Source of the DNA: Pomacea canaliculata
Taxonomy: Eukaryota; Mollusca; Gastropoda; Architaenioglossa; Ampullariidae
DNA: 64,000 nucleotides
NCBI RefSeq assembly: GCF_003073045.1
Contig: NC_037596.1
Span: 30,760,184-30,824,183 of the forward strand
Direction: 5' to 3'
The notes below the pieces were generated by a model that worked only from the letters and a program-made list of their open reading frames with translations, had not been told where the DNA came from and made no database searches. The translations under genes were made by a program, and so were the position numbers. Of the stretch, positions 53,593 through 64,000 are shown in pieces; positions within the stretch are counted from its first letter, which is position 1; each line of letters begins with the position of its first letter.

Positions 53593-56136
53593 ATACTCTT
53601 TAATCTTTATTCCATCCTCAATTAATGAGCAAAATAAAAACACTTAGAATGAAATTATGATCAAACAGGAGTAAAAAAAGGGACGAAAAGTCATTAAAAA
53701 TTCTTGTAGAAAGAAGGAAAAGACAAACACCCAAAATAAAAAGCTTAAAGTTCACTGTCAGAAAAAGAAGATAAAAAGAGATGGCACTATTTGTGTTCTT
53801 TACGTGCGTAGTGTTGACAGTAAAAAAGTAGTAGTGAAAACGAGGATAAAGAACATCTTATTTTCTAATCCTACTTACTGAAATAGAATATAAAAGTGGC
53901 AATAGCATATTTGCAGTGCTTGCAAAATGTTTTTTTAAAGAGAAGTTTTTATGCAAGTGTTGCGTGAATTGTAAACACTGATAAATAGTTCTACATACTG
54001 CTTACTCTGTGACCATCTCCCTAACGACTTACCTCCTCTAGAAACCATAATTACATTTAGTAATAGTTATTTTGTATCTATTGTTTCGGGAAAAAGAATA
54101 AACAACAGTAGTGATTTTGTTTTACTCTTTTTATTTTGTGTTACTTTGCTTTTATTTGTGGTCTATTTTTATTTTGCTTTAGTTTTGTTGTTGTTGCTGC
54201 TTTCCACACAAATCGAGTTTTTTTTTACCAGTTCCTGTGTTTACGTTTACACATTATAAATATATTACTGCATCATATTGATTAGTGTACTGTATCTCTT
54301 AATCAAGGGAAGTCACATGTGTATGAATCCCCCATGGAACTACACGAGACAGCACGAGGAAAATGTCAGAAGGAGGTAGTCTACCAGAACAGCGCATTTT
54401 CCTAGACTGGTGCTTTTACACCTTTTGGTTTATTGGTGTCAAAATACATTGTCTGCGACCGTTGAGCAGCAGCACTGGGAAATTGACCTGAGTTTCACAC
54501 AAGTGACAATCATATTTTCTCTACTCTTCGAAGCAGACGATTCCATGCAATGAACTTCCCGTATTTTTACAATCAACGGTATTTATTTTTTGCAGTGCAT
54601 TTTGTCTGCAAATTTCTGTGTATGTGTGTTCACACAATGCATTTCCTGTCTGACCTAAAAAGGTGTGCTCGGGTACCTGTGTGTATGTAAAACTGATTCT
54701 GGAGAAATGAGCTATGCAAATCTTCTTCTTCTTCTTCTTCTTCTTCTTCTTCTTCTTCTTGTTGTTGTTGTTGTTGTTGTTGTTGTTAATATCCAGTGCA
54801 AGCGTCATGCCAGAGAAGAGATATTTACTGTTTCAGTACCCTGCCTTATACCACTCTATTAGTTAGGTTGTCATTGCTCCTTTTATAAGGAAATATTTCA
54901 CAGAAAAATTACGATTTTTACAATATAACTAAAGCCATTTGTAAAAAATGTCTTTTAATGTTTAAGAGGAACTTTGTCAGTACTTTACAGTAATTAAAAT
55001 GGAATTAAAATTATACTTGTATTCTCTATGCTTCTCGCTCATTTCTATGAGACTAAACTGTGTGGGCAGCTATGTAGACATTTTATTACCAAGCATAGGG
55101 TATTTTATAGCTGTGTATTTGGTTTCAGCAAAATGATAATGTGTCCTTAAAAGAACTTGATATTATTCAACACCTTAAAGTATAGCCTAGTCTTGTATAA
55201 TTGTATACTTGCCCATATTTTTTTCTTTTCCTTCGCTAATATTTTTCATTGTTGGCATCTTTTAGCATTGCACCTTGCAACAAACTTAATTTCTTATCTA
55301 TATTTCTAACTTTTACTTTTGTGACTAGACCATCTTCCCATATTCAAAATGCGTGCTGTGACAAATAAAACAGGTCATTAGTCATTGAACATAACCTTAC
55401 GATTGCGGAACAGAACAATTTTTTCATGAATTTTTCGCTTACCATCGCTACATAAGTACGGCCCCATGCTGCAGGCGCTAACAACCTAGGCAAAGGGAGG
55501 TAAGAAGCAGTTGCCGCAAGTGTCGACGTCATCAGCACACGTGAAGCAGCCCTCCCTCACCTGTGTGTGAACTATAGGCGTGAATAACTCTAAAAGGTGT
55601 ACGTCACTACAGGAAATGGATGCTAACTTCGGTCAGATTATTAAGCGAGTTTAGTCATGCTTAATATAGCCTTATAGTGCGATAGATGAAACACATAAGA
55701 CAACCAACAACAAATTGAATACACTTTGAGTGGGAACAACAGCTCTTTTACATTTAAATTTGTACATAGTACATATGAAACTCCGACATAACAACATTAA
55801 CGAATAAGGAGGCAAAATCTAAAGAAAAAAGATATCTTGAGAAAAATATGGGAATAGATATTTCTTTGTAGGTTCTTAATGGCCTACGACCTAAGTGATT
55901 CGATATTACAGCCTGATTTAAACCAAAATACTCGTGAATAATTTTATGGTCAAGAATGTCTATATATAATCGTGGATTCAAAACTCTTCCCCATGCGACA
56001 GGCTCCAAGTGCAAGTCACTAATGTGTCTGCTATTCATTTTTTAAGCGCTTTCTTGCTTCGGTTCGTAAATGACAAAAACACCAGTTTTTTCAGAGGACG
56101 ATTATACAACTTAATTGCACACACACACACACACAA
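53593..56136. other. Intergenic, no gene recognised
   Basis: AT-rich sequence without splice-supported frames. It contains a (CTT)n(GTT)n microsatellite (54721-54786). The minus-strand frames at 55344-55538 and 55754-56038 have no recognised domain. Confidence 0.4.
54721..54786 (+). repeat. (CTT)n(GTT)n compound microsatellite
   Basis: About 13 CTT units switch directly to about 8 GTT units. It lies in intergenic DNA. Confidence 0.95.
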
Positions 56137-57055
56137 TGCAGATTTGGGGTGCTCTCACAAAGACTTTTTTGTCGTTTGGGTACCCCTTCACTAAGAAGAG
56201 AACCTACTTTTTCTGTTATCATTTAGTAAACCCGGTTATGAAGCAAACGAATGAGTAATCAATTCAACTCAAACAACCAAAATTGAGAATAAAGCAGTAA
56301 GTAATATTTAAACTCTTATGTATACTGAAATAAAATGTTTGTTTAACACTTTATAATTTTATAGATTGTGTAAATAATTTTCAAATAAAATGGCCAAAAT
56401 TTTATTCGCCGTCACGTCAATAACGAGTGACAGCATTTACGGCGAGAATAACTCTGGCGACCTTATTGCGCGGTTCTAACTTGTGTTATCTCCCTTGTGA
56501 ATGTTTCATTTAGATTGAGGTGTAGTGACATATTTATGTTGAGAATAAAAGAGAGAGAAAAAAATGTCTGCGGAAATGTAGATTTGGGGTACTGTAATTG
56601 TTTCTCTCACAAGGACACTTTTTTGTCATTTGGGTGTGCCTTCACTATGAAGAGAACCTACTTTTTCTGTAATCATTTAGTAAACCCGGTAACGAAGCGA
56701 ACGCATGAGTAATCAATTCAACATGGATTTGTACTCAAACAACCAAAAATGATAAGAAAACAGTAATTAATATTAAAATTCTAATTTATATTCAAATAAA
56801 ATATGTTTATTGAGCACTTTATAATTTTATATATTATTTTTTAATAATTTTCAAATACACCGGCCAAAGTTTTATTCGCCGTCACGTCAATACCGAGTTT
56901 GTAAGACATCGTGAACGGCGAGAATAACTCCGGCGACCTTATTGCGAGGTTCTAATTTGTGTTATCTCCCTTGTAAATGTTTCATAGTGCCTGAGGTGTA
57001 GTGACATATTTATATCGAAAATAAAAGAGAGAGAGAGAAAAAAATGTTTGCGGAA
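56137..57055 (+). repeat. Two tandem units of about 450-480 bp
   Basis: Unit 1 (about 56137-56576) and unit 2 (about 56577-57055) repeat in the same order: 'AGATTTGGGGT', 'AGAGAACCTACTTTTTCTGT', 'CATTTAGTAAACCCGGT', 'GAGTAATCAATTCAAC', 'TTTTATTCGCCGTCACGTCA' and then an R2 element ('CGGCGAGAATAACTC'). The R2 copy is part of the repeating unit. Confidence 0.85.
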
Positions 57056-57165
57056 ACACACACACACATGCACTCACACCCATCTCCCAACACACAACCA
57101 AGCATATAAGAATAAAATCCCCCACAGCACGCTATCATGCAGACCTGAAACGTGCAAGCTTCTCG
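56920..57165 (+). repeat. Dispersed repeat family R2 copy (longest tail)
   Basis: It follows the family order from 'GGCGAGAATAACTCCGGCGA' through 'TGTTATCTCCCTTG', a GAATAAAA-like motif, a CA-rich tract and 'AATAAAATCCCCCACAGC', then 'GCTATCATGCAGACCTG'. The same end is seen at 30410-30425, so the 3' limit of the family is near there. Confidence 0.6.
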
Positions 57166-57904
57166 ATTTTCATATCATGTTTATGATATTGAGTGACCCA
57201 TTTAAACAGATTTTGCTGTCAACTTCACTCTGCTCATTGAAGCAGCGACAAACCAAGATGACAAAGCTAGACCCCTTGTTATTAGTGGATTTGTAAGAGA
57301 AAGATAAGTTTATTTGTCCTATGTGGTCAAGTAAACACTTTCCCTCTAGCTGGTCAGTGTAACCCTACCATAACTATGAAGGCTTTAGTAAAACATCTAT
57401 GTTGTTTGGAACTTTAAATCATTCTGAATGTTTTTTTTTTCAGCCTTGTTTTTTGATGTAAGCCTGTCTCAGATATTAATGACTTTGTTACCTGTGCGCT
57501 GTAACTTGATTTCACTTTTTCTCTTGACATGAGTGTGTCTGTGTAAATTATTAAAATAACGGAAAGAAACAAATTGTTGTACCTATTGCAGTTATCTTTG
57601 TGGCTACAGCAGACAAGGCAATGACTGTATAGCAAGCCTTCCTTGCCTTAGACAGACAGTAATACAGGATAAAAACATTGAATGACTCTTGATAAGAGCA
57701 CAATGTTTGATGTATGAGAGTACATTTGCAAAGATTCAGTCGCTCCCTTAGTCTTCTAATAAATAATGCAAACTTTGTCTCTGATAGGATTCTCTTTGTT
57801 CCCAAAGCCCACACCCCAGAATTCATATCTCATCAAAGTAATGCAAAAAGGTTTTAGTAGTGGAACAAATATTGTAACATGCGCCTATATGATGTCTCAC
57901 AGAT

Positions 57905-58750
57905 GAAGACCAGTGTTTGAACACACCTACATAGGTCAGAAAATATAGCATGAAACAGTATATACTAGACAGTCTCTCCTGGCAAAACAATTGTGTCGTA
58001 TTAGTGTTTTTTTTTTTTTTATTTGCTGCTGCATGATTTAGAAGCCCCATTCTTTCCCATAATTTATGTGTGGGCTTACAGAAGTAAGGAGCCCCCATGG
58101 CGCAGTGGGTCTGCTTTGGGAGCAACTGCACACAAGCTTTGGTAGGGTCACCTCTTCACTGAGACGACTGGTAAGTAATCTAGCAAACATACCGGTGTTG
58201 TTGAGTTCTAACGTTATCAAGCAAACTTGTACCTCAGCCTTTACAAACAAAATTATATTAGGATTCAGATACCATGATATTATGTGTGTGTGTGTGCTTT
58301 AATAGAGCAATACAACTAAAACAAGCATTAGCATGCTATTGTTTATTTAAAATGGTTTTAGTATAAACCATCTCCCACTTAAAATGACCTGGTTCCAAGT
58401 GCTAGATAAAAGTCAAGAGGTGATTGACTGAACCAGGAACACGATTCCCTCAGGGATCCGCGAACGCGCTGCTGGTACCCACACGGCTCACTCTTGCTTA
58501 TATTTTATTTTTGTTTTGTTAGCTGTGTGTATTGAAACACTTTCCTCGAGCATCAATCCTCTTTTGGACTCGTTGGATGATTTCCTAGGTAATGTTATGC
58601 CCAACTACTTCTACTGAATGAAAAATTGCCTATATTCCCTTCACCCACACTCCCGTTTCATTTCAAACAGACGTAGTGCAGCTGTGTAAATGGAAAAATG
58701 TACATTTTTATGGTTGTAATAAAAACTTTTGTTTATATTAATCTCTTCAC
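57905..58750 (+). repeat. Decayed extra copy of the 30735-32130 segment
   Basis: 57905-58235 matches 30735-31145, and 58388-58750 matches about 31521-32130, including 'CTGAACCAGGAACAC', 'GCGCTGCTGGTACCCACAC' and 'TTGTTTATATTAATCTCTT'. The part matching the last exon of gene C has a large internal deletion, so no frame remains. With copy 2 just downstream, this shows at least two rounds of duplication. Confidence 0.7.
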
Positions 58751-59170
58751 ATAGAGATCGGTTTTGCATCGGTTTAGATCAGTGTCTTGTGTGGAGCAGA
58801 CGACAGAGGTCGAGTTACGTCACTTTTTTATGGCGCCACCTACAGGTACGCAACTTTCGTTATTTTCGTATTTTGTTCTGAGCTCTGCAAATATCTTTCA
58901 GTAAAAGATCCCAAAGGCACACAAGTAAAATGCGTCTAATAAGGCCAATACAAATTAAAGTACTTGACTGTGTGCTTGGGTTGGTTAATGTTTGTAAGCG
59001 CATGCGTGCGGGTGAGAGAGAGAGAGAAATAGAAAGTTTACATCTGTTTTGTTATTTTTTATTTTTTTTTTCAGAGGGAACTACTCTTTGCACCTAACAC
59101 ATATCCATGTTCGTGTCTTCCTGCTCTGCTTTTGATATCTACTTACATCTGTTTGTTTTAGAGAACTATA

Positions 59171-59347
59171 CAGTCGGACCTCGATAAGTCGACCTTCCCT
59201 AAGTCGAAAACCTCCCTATATCGAATTAATTGTTAGTTCCCGGCCAAACACCTGCGCCTATTACGCCATTTTCCCTAACTCGAAAACTCCGTAAGTCGAT
59301 TTTTTTCCCGGATCCCTTTCAGTTCGACTTATCGAGATGTCCGACTG
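59171..59347. mobile_element. Short pogo/Tc1-type MITE
   Basis: This is a 177-bp element with inverted ends CAGTCGGACCTCGATAAGTC and GACTTATCGAGATGTCCGACTG (imperfect). TA flanks both sides (59169-59170 and 59348-59349). Inner inverted blocks 'CCCTAAGTCGAAAAC' and 'CCCTAACTCGAAAAC' are direct. It has no coding capacity. Its ends resemble those of the 38858-39671 element only in the leading CAGT-GGACCTCG. Confidence 0.88.
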
Positions 59348-60045
59348 TATTTTAAACTCTCTCTCTCTCTTTCTCTCGTGTTCTCCCTACCTCAAGCGCA
59401 GACCTTGCTTTTGCCTCACTCTCTATTCAAAAAGCACATAAAAGAGATGTGCAACGAAAATATCTGAATAGAACATGTGTATTAATCTATCACGATTTCG
59501 GTGGTTGTTACTTCTTTGTTTCAATGTTTGTGGCAAATTGATGAGTTGGTAACTCAGTGCCATCTGGCTCTTACCGTCACCTTTAGTCTCTCTCTCTCTC
59601 TCACACACACACACACCACGCTCGCGTCCACACACACATTCTCTCTCTTTGAGTTTTCGAAACCAATTTTTAACGAAGCCCACACCCATACACACATTTT
59701 TTTACACTTCCCACCCCACACACGCGAACGAGACAGAGAGAGAGAAGGATACATAGAGACAAGAAAGATGCAAGACACCAGGATACCAATTACTACAAAT
59801 GTGTGATTAGGCTGGTAAAACGAACCGATATTTTATTTTATTTTTACAGCTACACGAGTTTCTAGTTGTCAAAAGTGGAAAGCCTTCTTCTAGACTTGGC
59901 ATTGAAATAGTGTACCGCGAGTGTCTGCAATTAAGATTTGTCGCTGATACAACAGACTGACACTTCCGTGTTTGTACACATGTATATATTTTTTTATGGT
60001 TGCAATCATCTGTTTTCCATTAATATAATGGTTCTTTAGTTTCTT

Positions 60046-60221
60046 CTACTTAGAAGTGCCCGGTGCTAGTTGGAGGTCAAGAGATGTTGCAGTTGTAATT
60101 GAACCAGGAACACTATTCACTCTGGGATCCGCGAGCGCGCTGCTGGTACCCACACCGTCAGCCACCGACACGGAATGAGATGAGACCACAGACTGCAGGG
60201 AGTTGTGTGAGAAGAGGAGAC
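60046..60221 (-). CDS. Gene F: last exon of a gene C-like receptor (rest outside window)
   Basis: This is 176 nt behind a TGTTCTGCAG acceptor, equal in length to gene C's last exon (31513-31688). It reads GLLFSHNSLQSVVSSHSVSV then ADGVGTSSALADPRVNSVPG and ends APGTSK-stop, with eight replacements relative to gene C and no frameshift. The conserved frame, phase and acceptor argue that it is coding or was until recently. The remaining exons would lie on the minus strand upstream, past the window edge. Confidence 0.65.
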
Positions 60222-62454
60222 CTGCAGAACACCAGACACTATCAACAGTATTAAATAAATAGAGTCTTTGTATATGTGGTTTCCATGACACACAAACATG
60301 ATAACGGATTATGAGGCACACTGCACAGATCATGCAATGCCCTCTCAAGCTCATTTTATTTTTGTTTTGTTAGCTATTTGCATTGAACACTTTCCTAGAA
60401 TATACATCCTCTCTGAGACTTATTGGATGATTTTCTAAGTAGATCGCTGAAAGTATTGTTTAGAATATCTTATACTATGCCCGACTACTTCGACAGAATG
60501 AAAACTAGTAGTTGTAAAATTGAGACAGAAAGTATGCTTACTCCCCCAATCCCGTTTTATTTCAAACAATCATTGTGCTTCGTGCTTTGCTATGTGTAAA
60601 TAGAAAAATATACATTTTCATCGTTGTCATGAAAGTGCTTGTTTATCTTAATCTCTTAGTCGTCAACATAAAGATAAACGTAACCACAATATAAAAAAGC
60701 TATTATATTATGCAACTTTTGGTCCCTTTCTAAGTTTTGCTTATTATAGTCTCAGAGATTTAATGACCTTGATAGCCAGCTCTAAAATAAGTGGAAGAGT
60801 TAAATGACTTAATTAGACCATCTGACCCATTGTTTACCAGCATCACAAACAAATTATAATGGAACCTCTTTCTACATAGTAAGGTTAAATATTCACAAAC
60901 ACACGGCTTCAATTCAAGCACATAGTTCTCTGTTGAAAGCAGTCTGAACATACTTTAGTTCATATTGACAGTTATCTAGTCTCTCATTTTATTTATTTTT
61001 ATTTTATTTTATTATAATAACAGCAATATCATGACTGAAGCTGGTCCATTGAAGGTCAAGTAAGTCGTTGACAGGGTATTGTTATATTGTCTCTCCCTCA
61101 TGTCATGGTACTAGTACTCGAAGACAAGGAAGTTCTGTAGGGAATGTAAATTTACACAAACACTTGAAAAAAGACGTGAGCTTTAAAGTGTCTGGATAAT
61201 AATCCTGATAATCTTAGATGATATCCAGTGCTAGGTTCCAATACAGAGCATAGACAGGTCTAATTAAAATCAGGACAGTAATCTTACAAATATAACGGTA
61301 TAGGTACAGTAATATGCATGCTATTGTGTTAAGTGTATTGTTATTGTTGTTGTTGTTTGTTGTTGTAGAGAAAAACTAGGTATAACAAACAGATAAGTTC
61401 TAAACTAAATTTTATATTGTCTTTAAGTCTAACTAACGAATGAAGTGTTGCAAAGAGTTTGTTTAATAGAAAACGAGAATTTCATTGTGGATCTGTACTT
61501 GCGTTTGTAGTTGATGAACGAGAGACATAAAGAGTGACGGTTTCTAGCAGAGTTGTACACAGACATCAGAACTGAAAAAATAATGTAAAAGCAAGTTAAG
61601 AGTCTATAGCAGAGAGTAACATACTCGTAGTCAACTGTCGCCAATAGCCGGTGGGAAGAAAGAGATGCTGCTGTGGTGATCAGACCTAGGAGTTTAAAAA
61701 ATGCCAAACAACCGAGTTTTTGAACTTTCTAAAGATTGTAAACTAGTTACAAAAGTTACTAGTAAACAGCCTACAAGAACAAAATTACATCGAAAATACT
61801 AGTAGTTTTTACAATGAGAGTATAACAAATGCAATCATCTTACGTTGTAAATACCTAACAGAGCATCATAGGTTTTAGACACTTGTGTCAAGAGGCATGT
61901 CCACTGTGTTTTAGTAAACTTCTACTAGAACGCACATTGATTCAGAGTTAATGCTTTAATTACCATTATTTCGACAAATAAAAACCAAATAAACGCTTAT
62001 TCTTTAAAAATATATAAGACATTACATTTTTGCAATGTTGGATAACTAGAATTTTGTGGGTTGATTTCTTTTTGGGTTTTTGTTGGGATTGATTTAGTAA
62101 GAAAAGTAGTCATTTATTTGATTTTTTTTCTTGTAGGAACAAAAAGAACTTCAAGTGTTGCATTATTATTTCAGAATCTGTTAAGAATCATACGCTCATT
62201 TGTGTATGTTATGTAGACAATAAACTAATTTTAAATAATAAATATTTTGGACTTGTGCATGAATTTTCCTTTCTAGAGTGGTAATTTTTTTGTGACACAA
62301 ATAAAGCATAGGCCTGAAACTACATATTTTGTTTGAAAAACACATCAAATACCCACCCGTTAGCTGATACACTGTAGGAGTTTAAGGAATGTTCGCGATG
62401 AAAGCTTAATTATTTGTCTAATTATTGTACAGTATTGCAAAGACCGCAGCAGCA

Positions 62455-62618
62455 TTTGTTAAAAAATGAATCTAAAGCCAAGTACACAGACTGGTTATTA
62501 CACAGGTACGTGTAACATGACCTCTTACCTGCCGAATGAAGGACGATACAACTACACAGTCATCATCATGCCTGGGGAAGTCAACATGTCTGCCACACGT
62601 CTCCACCAGGAGAAATAA
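62455..62618 (+). pseudogene. Pseudo-exon of the D2 domain (exon 4 type)
   Basis: The plus strand reads STQTGYYTGTCNMTSYLPNE then GRYNYTVIIMPGEVNMSA and RLHQEK-stop. It is clearly the second D2 exon, closest to that of gene C (TSYLPPDGRYSYTVLIMPGE). The acceptor is replaced by an A-run, and the end (the -I-R codons and GT donor) is missing. No other exons of a complete plus-strand gene surround it. It is a fragment of a lost receptor gene. Confidence 0.75.
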
Positions 62619-63615
62619 AATAAGTTAGTTATCATTAAATAATCTATCTTCATGATTGCTTTTGTTATTTTTGTAGTAATCCATATTCTTTCGAATGCAC
62701 AGAGAGAAAGTTTGAGTTTGTAATCCTATCTCATGCAAGTTTATACAAGTTCAAAAATAGCAGTAGTAGAGTAGTAATAAATTAAGCAATACCGTATCTC
62801 TAAAAATCACACTCATGTTACGGTAATCATGGTACAGGCAACATCACTGTCTTTAAGCAGAGAAAATCCTCCTCTCTCTCTCATTTAAAAAGCTAATTTC
62901 CTTTTTGGTTTCTAGTTTTTTTTATGTCTAGTTCTATCTTCAGACCACCACTCGACCATGTCCTCGTTTGGTGCTTCACCAGTTCGCTCATCTTTGTAAA
63001 TATTACAGACGCTGATCGATGAATAATTAAAATGTGAATACTGTACTTGTACCTTGAAAACTTTTGACGAAAAGTGAAGATCTGTGACTGAAGACCAGTG
63101 AAGAACAAAAAACAAGCAACTTTGCTCTGTTTTTATAGCACAAACATGAACGCGCGAAAGTTTGTGCGAGTGAGCGTTCTTGATGATATATATATATATA
63201 CTTTATATTTTCTGAGACTCTGATAACCATAAAGTATAAAATATATTTATAATTCACTAAACTATGAGAAAAGATAATTATAATTACAAATATGCGCCAT
63301 ATAATCTAATGTTAGCGAATTGACGACTTAGTCGCAAATCGTAGCGGTTAAACGGTTTTGCCAATCTCGCGATCACGAATCGCTTTACGCGCTTACCGAC
63401 AACGCTGGCCAACACTGGCGATTGCTTGGGGGAGGCTTTGCAATCGAAAACCAATGTTACAGTCTTTCCCGAAGCTTGGGTCAAGCTTGGTAAAATCTTT
63501 CTTGTTTGCTGAGCTATTTCTTCAACTCCTCCATACTTGACACATGCAGGTTTGATTCAGAGAAAGAGATTAAGATACTATTATCAAAATGTGTTTCATG
63601 TGAATATATGTACAG

Positions 63616-63697
63616 ATCCACCCACTCAGATGAGCTTTAAGCTAAACGACAAAAGCGAGAACGTGGTTGTGACAGAGAAGAGCCCAGTGACCATGTA
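63616..63697 (+). pseudogene. Fragment of an Ig4-type exon
   Basis: After a TATGTACAG acceptor the plus strand reads PTQMSFKLNDKSENVVVTEK then SPVTM, matching the start of Ig4 exons (SSRVLTFKINNMDIDTVNVS in gene A). Similarity then breaks off. Entry phase 1 is retained. It belongs with the 62455-62618 fragment to the same decayed plus-strand gene. Confidence 0.65.
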
Positions 63698-64000
63698 TCC
63701 ATTTTGCTTATTTCCAGCAAAGTTCGCTAAGCGATCGTGGTTGTCTTTAAACCGAAGGAGACGATTACTGTCACATAAGGAGAAGCGCTCTAAAGTCTGT
63801 TATCATCAACAGCAAGGCGAGCATGCAGGTAGCATACTTAGTAGTCATAAAGTGCATTACCAAGTCAGGTGTGTGAACGCGAGTGAATATGCGCAGGGGG
63901 TGTGGAGTGTATGTAAAGTACATGTATGTTTTTGCGTCTGTGTTCCCGTTTTAGTGCGTTTAACTGAGGCTAACTGGAGGCATAATTTCTGTCATCATCC

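Larger units (their letters stand above)
59678..64000 (+). repeat. Segmental duplication, copy 2 (runs off the window)
   Basis: It repeats 31139-34070 in the same orientation. The first 1.65 kb is collinear and highly similar. About 61340-62930 contains sequence absent from copy 1, including a receptor pseudo-exon. Similarity resumes at 62930 and is still present at the last base ('AACTGGAGGCATAATTTCTG'). Copy 1 leads within 100 bases to the Ig5 exon of gene C, so a gene C paralogue is expected just beyond 64000. Confidence 0.85.

Overview
This is a 64 kb piece of an animal nuclear genome. It is AT-rich, with introns, microsatellites and decayed transposons, and its only recognisable host genes are multi-exon immunoglobulin-superfamily (IgSF) cell-surface receptors. 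The Ig style (an N-C-P-x(8)-C-x-C start, many NxT/S sites, highly expanded receptor families) and the retroposon tails suggest a lophotrochozoan, most likely a gastropod mollusc. That assignment is inference. All gene models were spliced by eye from GT/AG signals, exon phase and paralogue comparison.

Layout. 1-5090: intergenic, several dispersed repeats. 5123-6490 (-): small one-domain membrane receptor (gene 0). 6880-7810: dead piggyBac transposase. 9177-17565 (+): gene A, complete, 743 aa: signal peptide, five Ig-like domains, one membrane span, and a tail with one ITIM (LNYTIV) and one ITSM-like motif (TVYAEI). 22117-29140 (+): gene B, a tandem copy of gene A about 13 kb downstream, with intact ectodomain exons and ruined membrane and tail exons. 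31513-38589 (-): gene C, a paralogue lacking Ig domain 4. 40299-44286 (+): gene D, paralogue of gene 0, with a Tigger-like element between it and the head-to-head gene C. 46955-53588 (+): gene E, five Ig-like domains, membrane span, and a tail with a YxxL-x10-YxxL (ITAM-like) pair. 53600-59100: intergenic and repeat-rich. 59678-64000: second copy of the 31139-34070 segment, including the last exon of a further gene C-like gene that must continue past the window edge, plus fragments of another plus-strand receptor.

The genes share one exon plan. Nearly every junction is phase 1, and homologous exons have the same length (181, 131, 246 and 25 nt repeat between genes). Domains can therefore be lost or exchanged without breaking the frame. 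The cluster looks like a rapidly evolving receptor complex with an inhibitory-type tail (A), an activating-like tail (E), apparently soluble or tailless products (B, C), and a 40-codon patch in the distal domain where A and B differ only by amino-acid-changing substitutions. It resembles the paired-receptor clusters of vertebrate leukocytes in design. No orthology is claimed.
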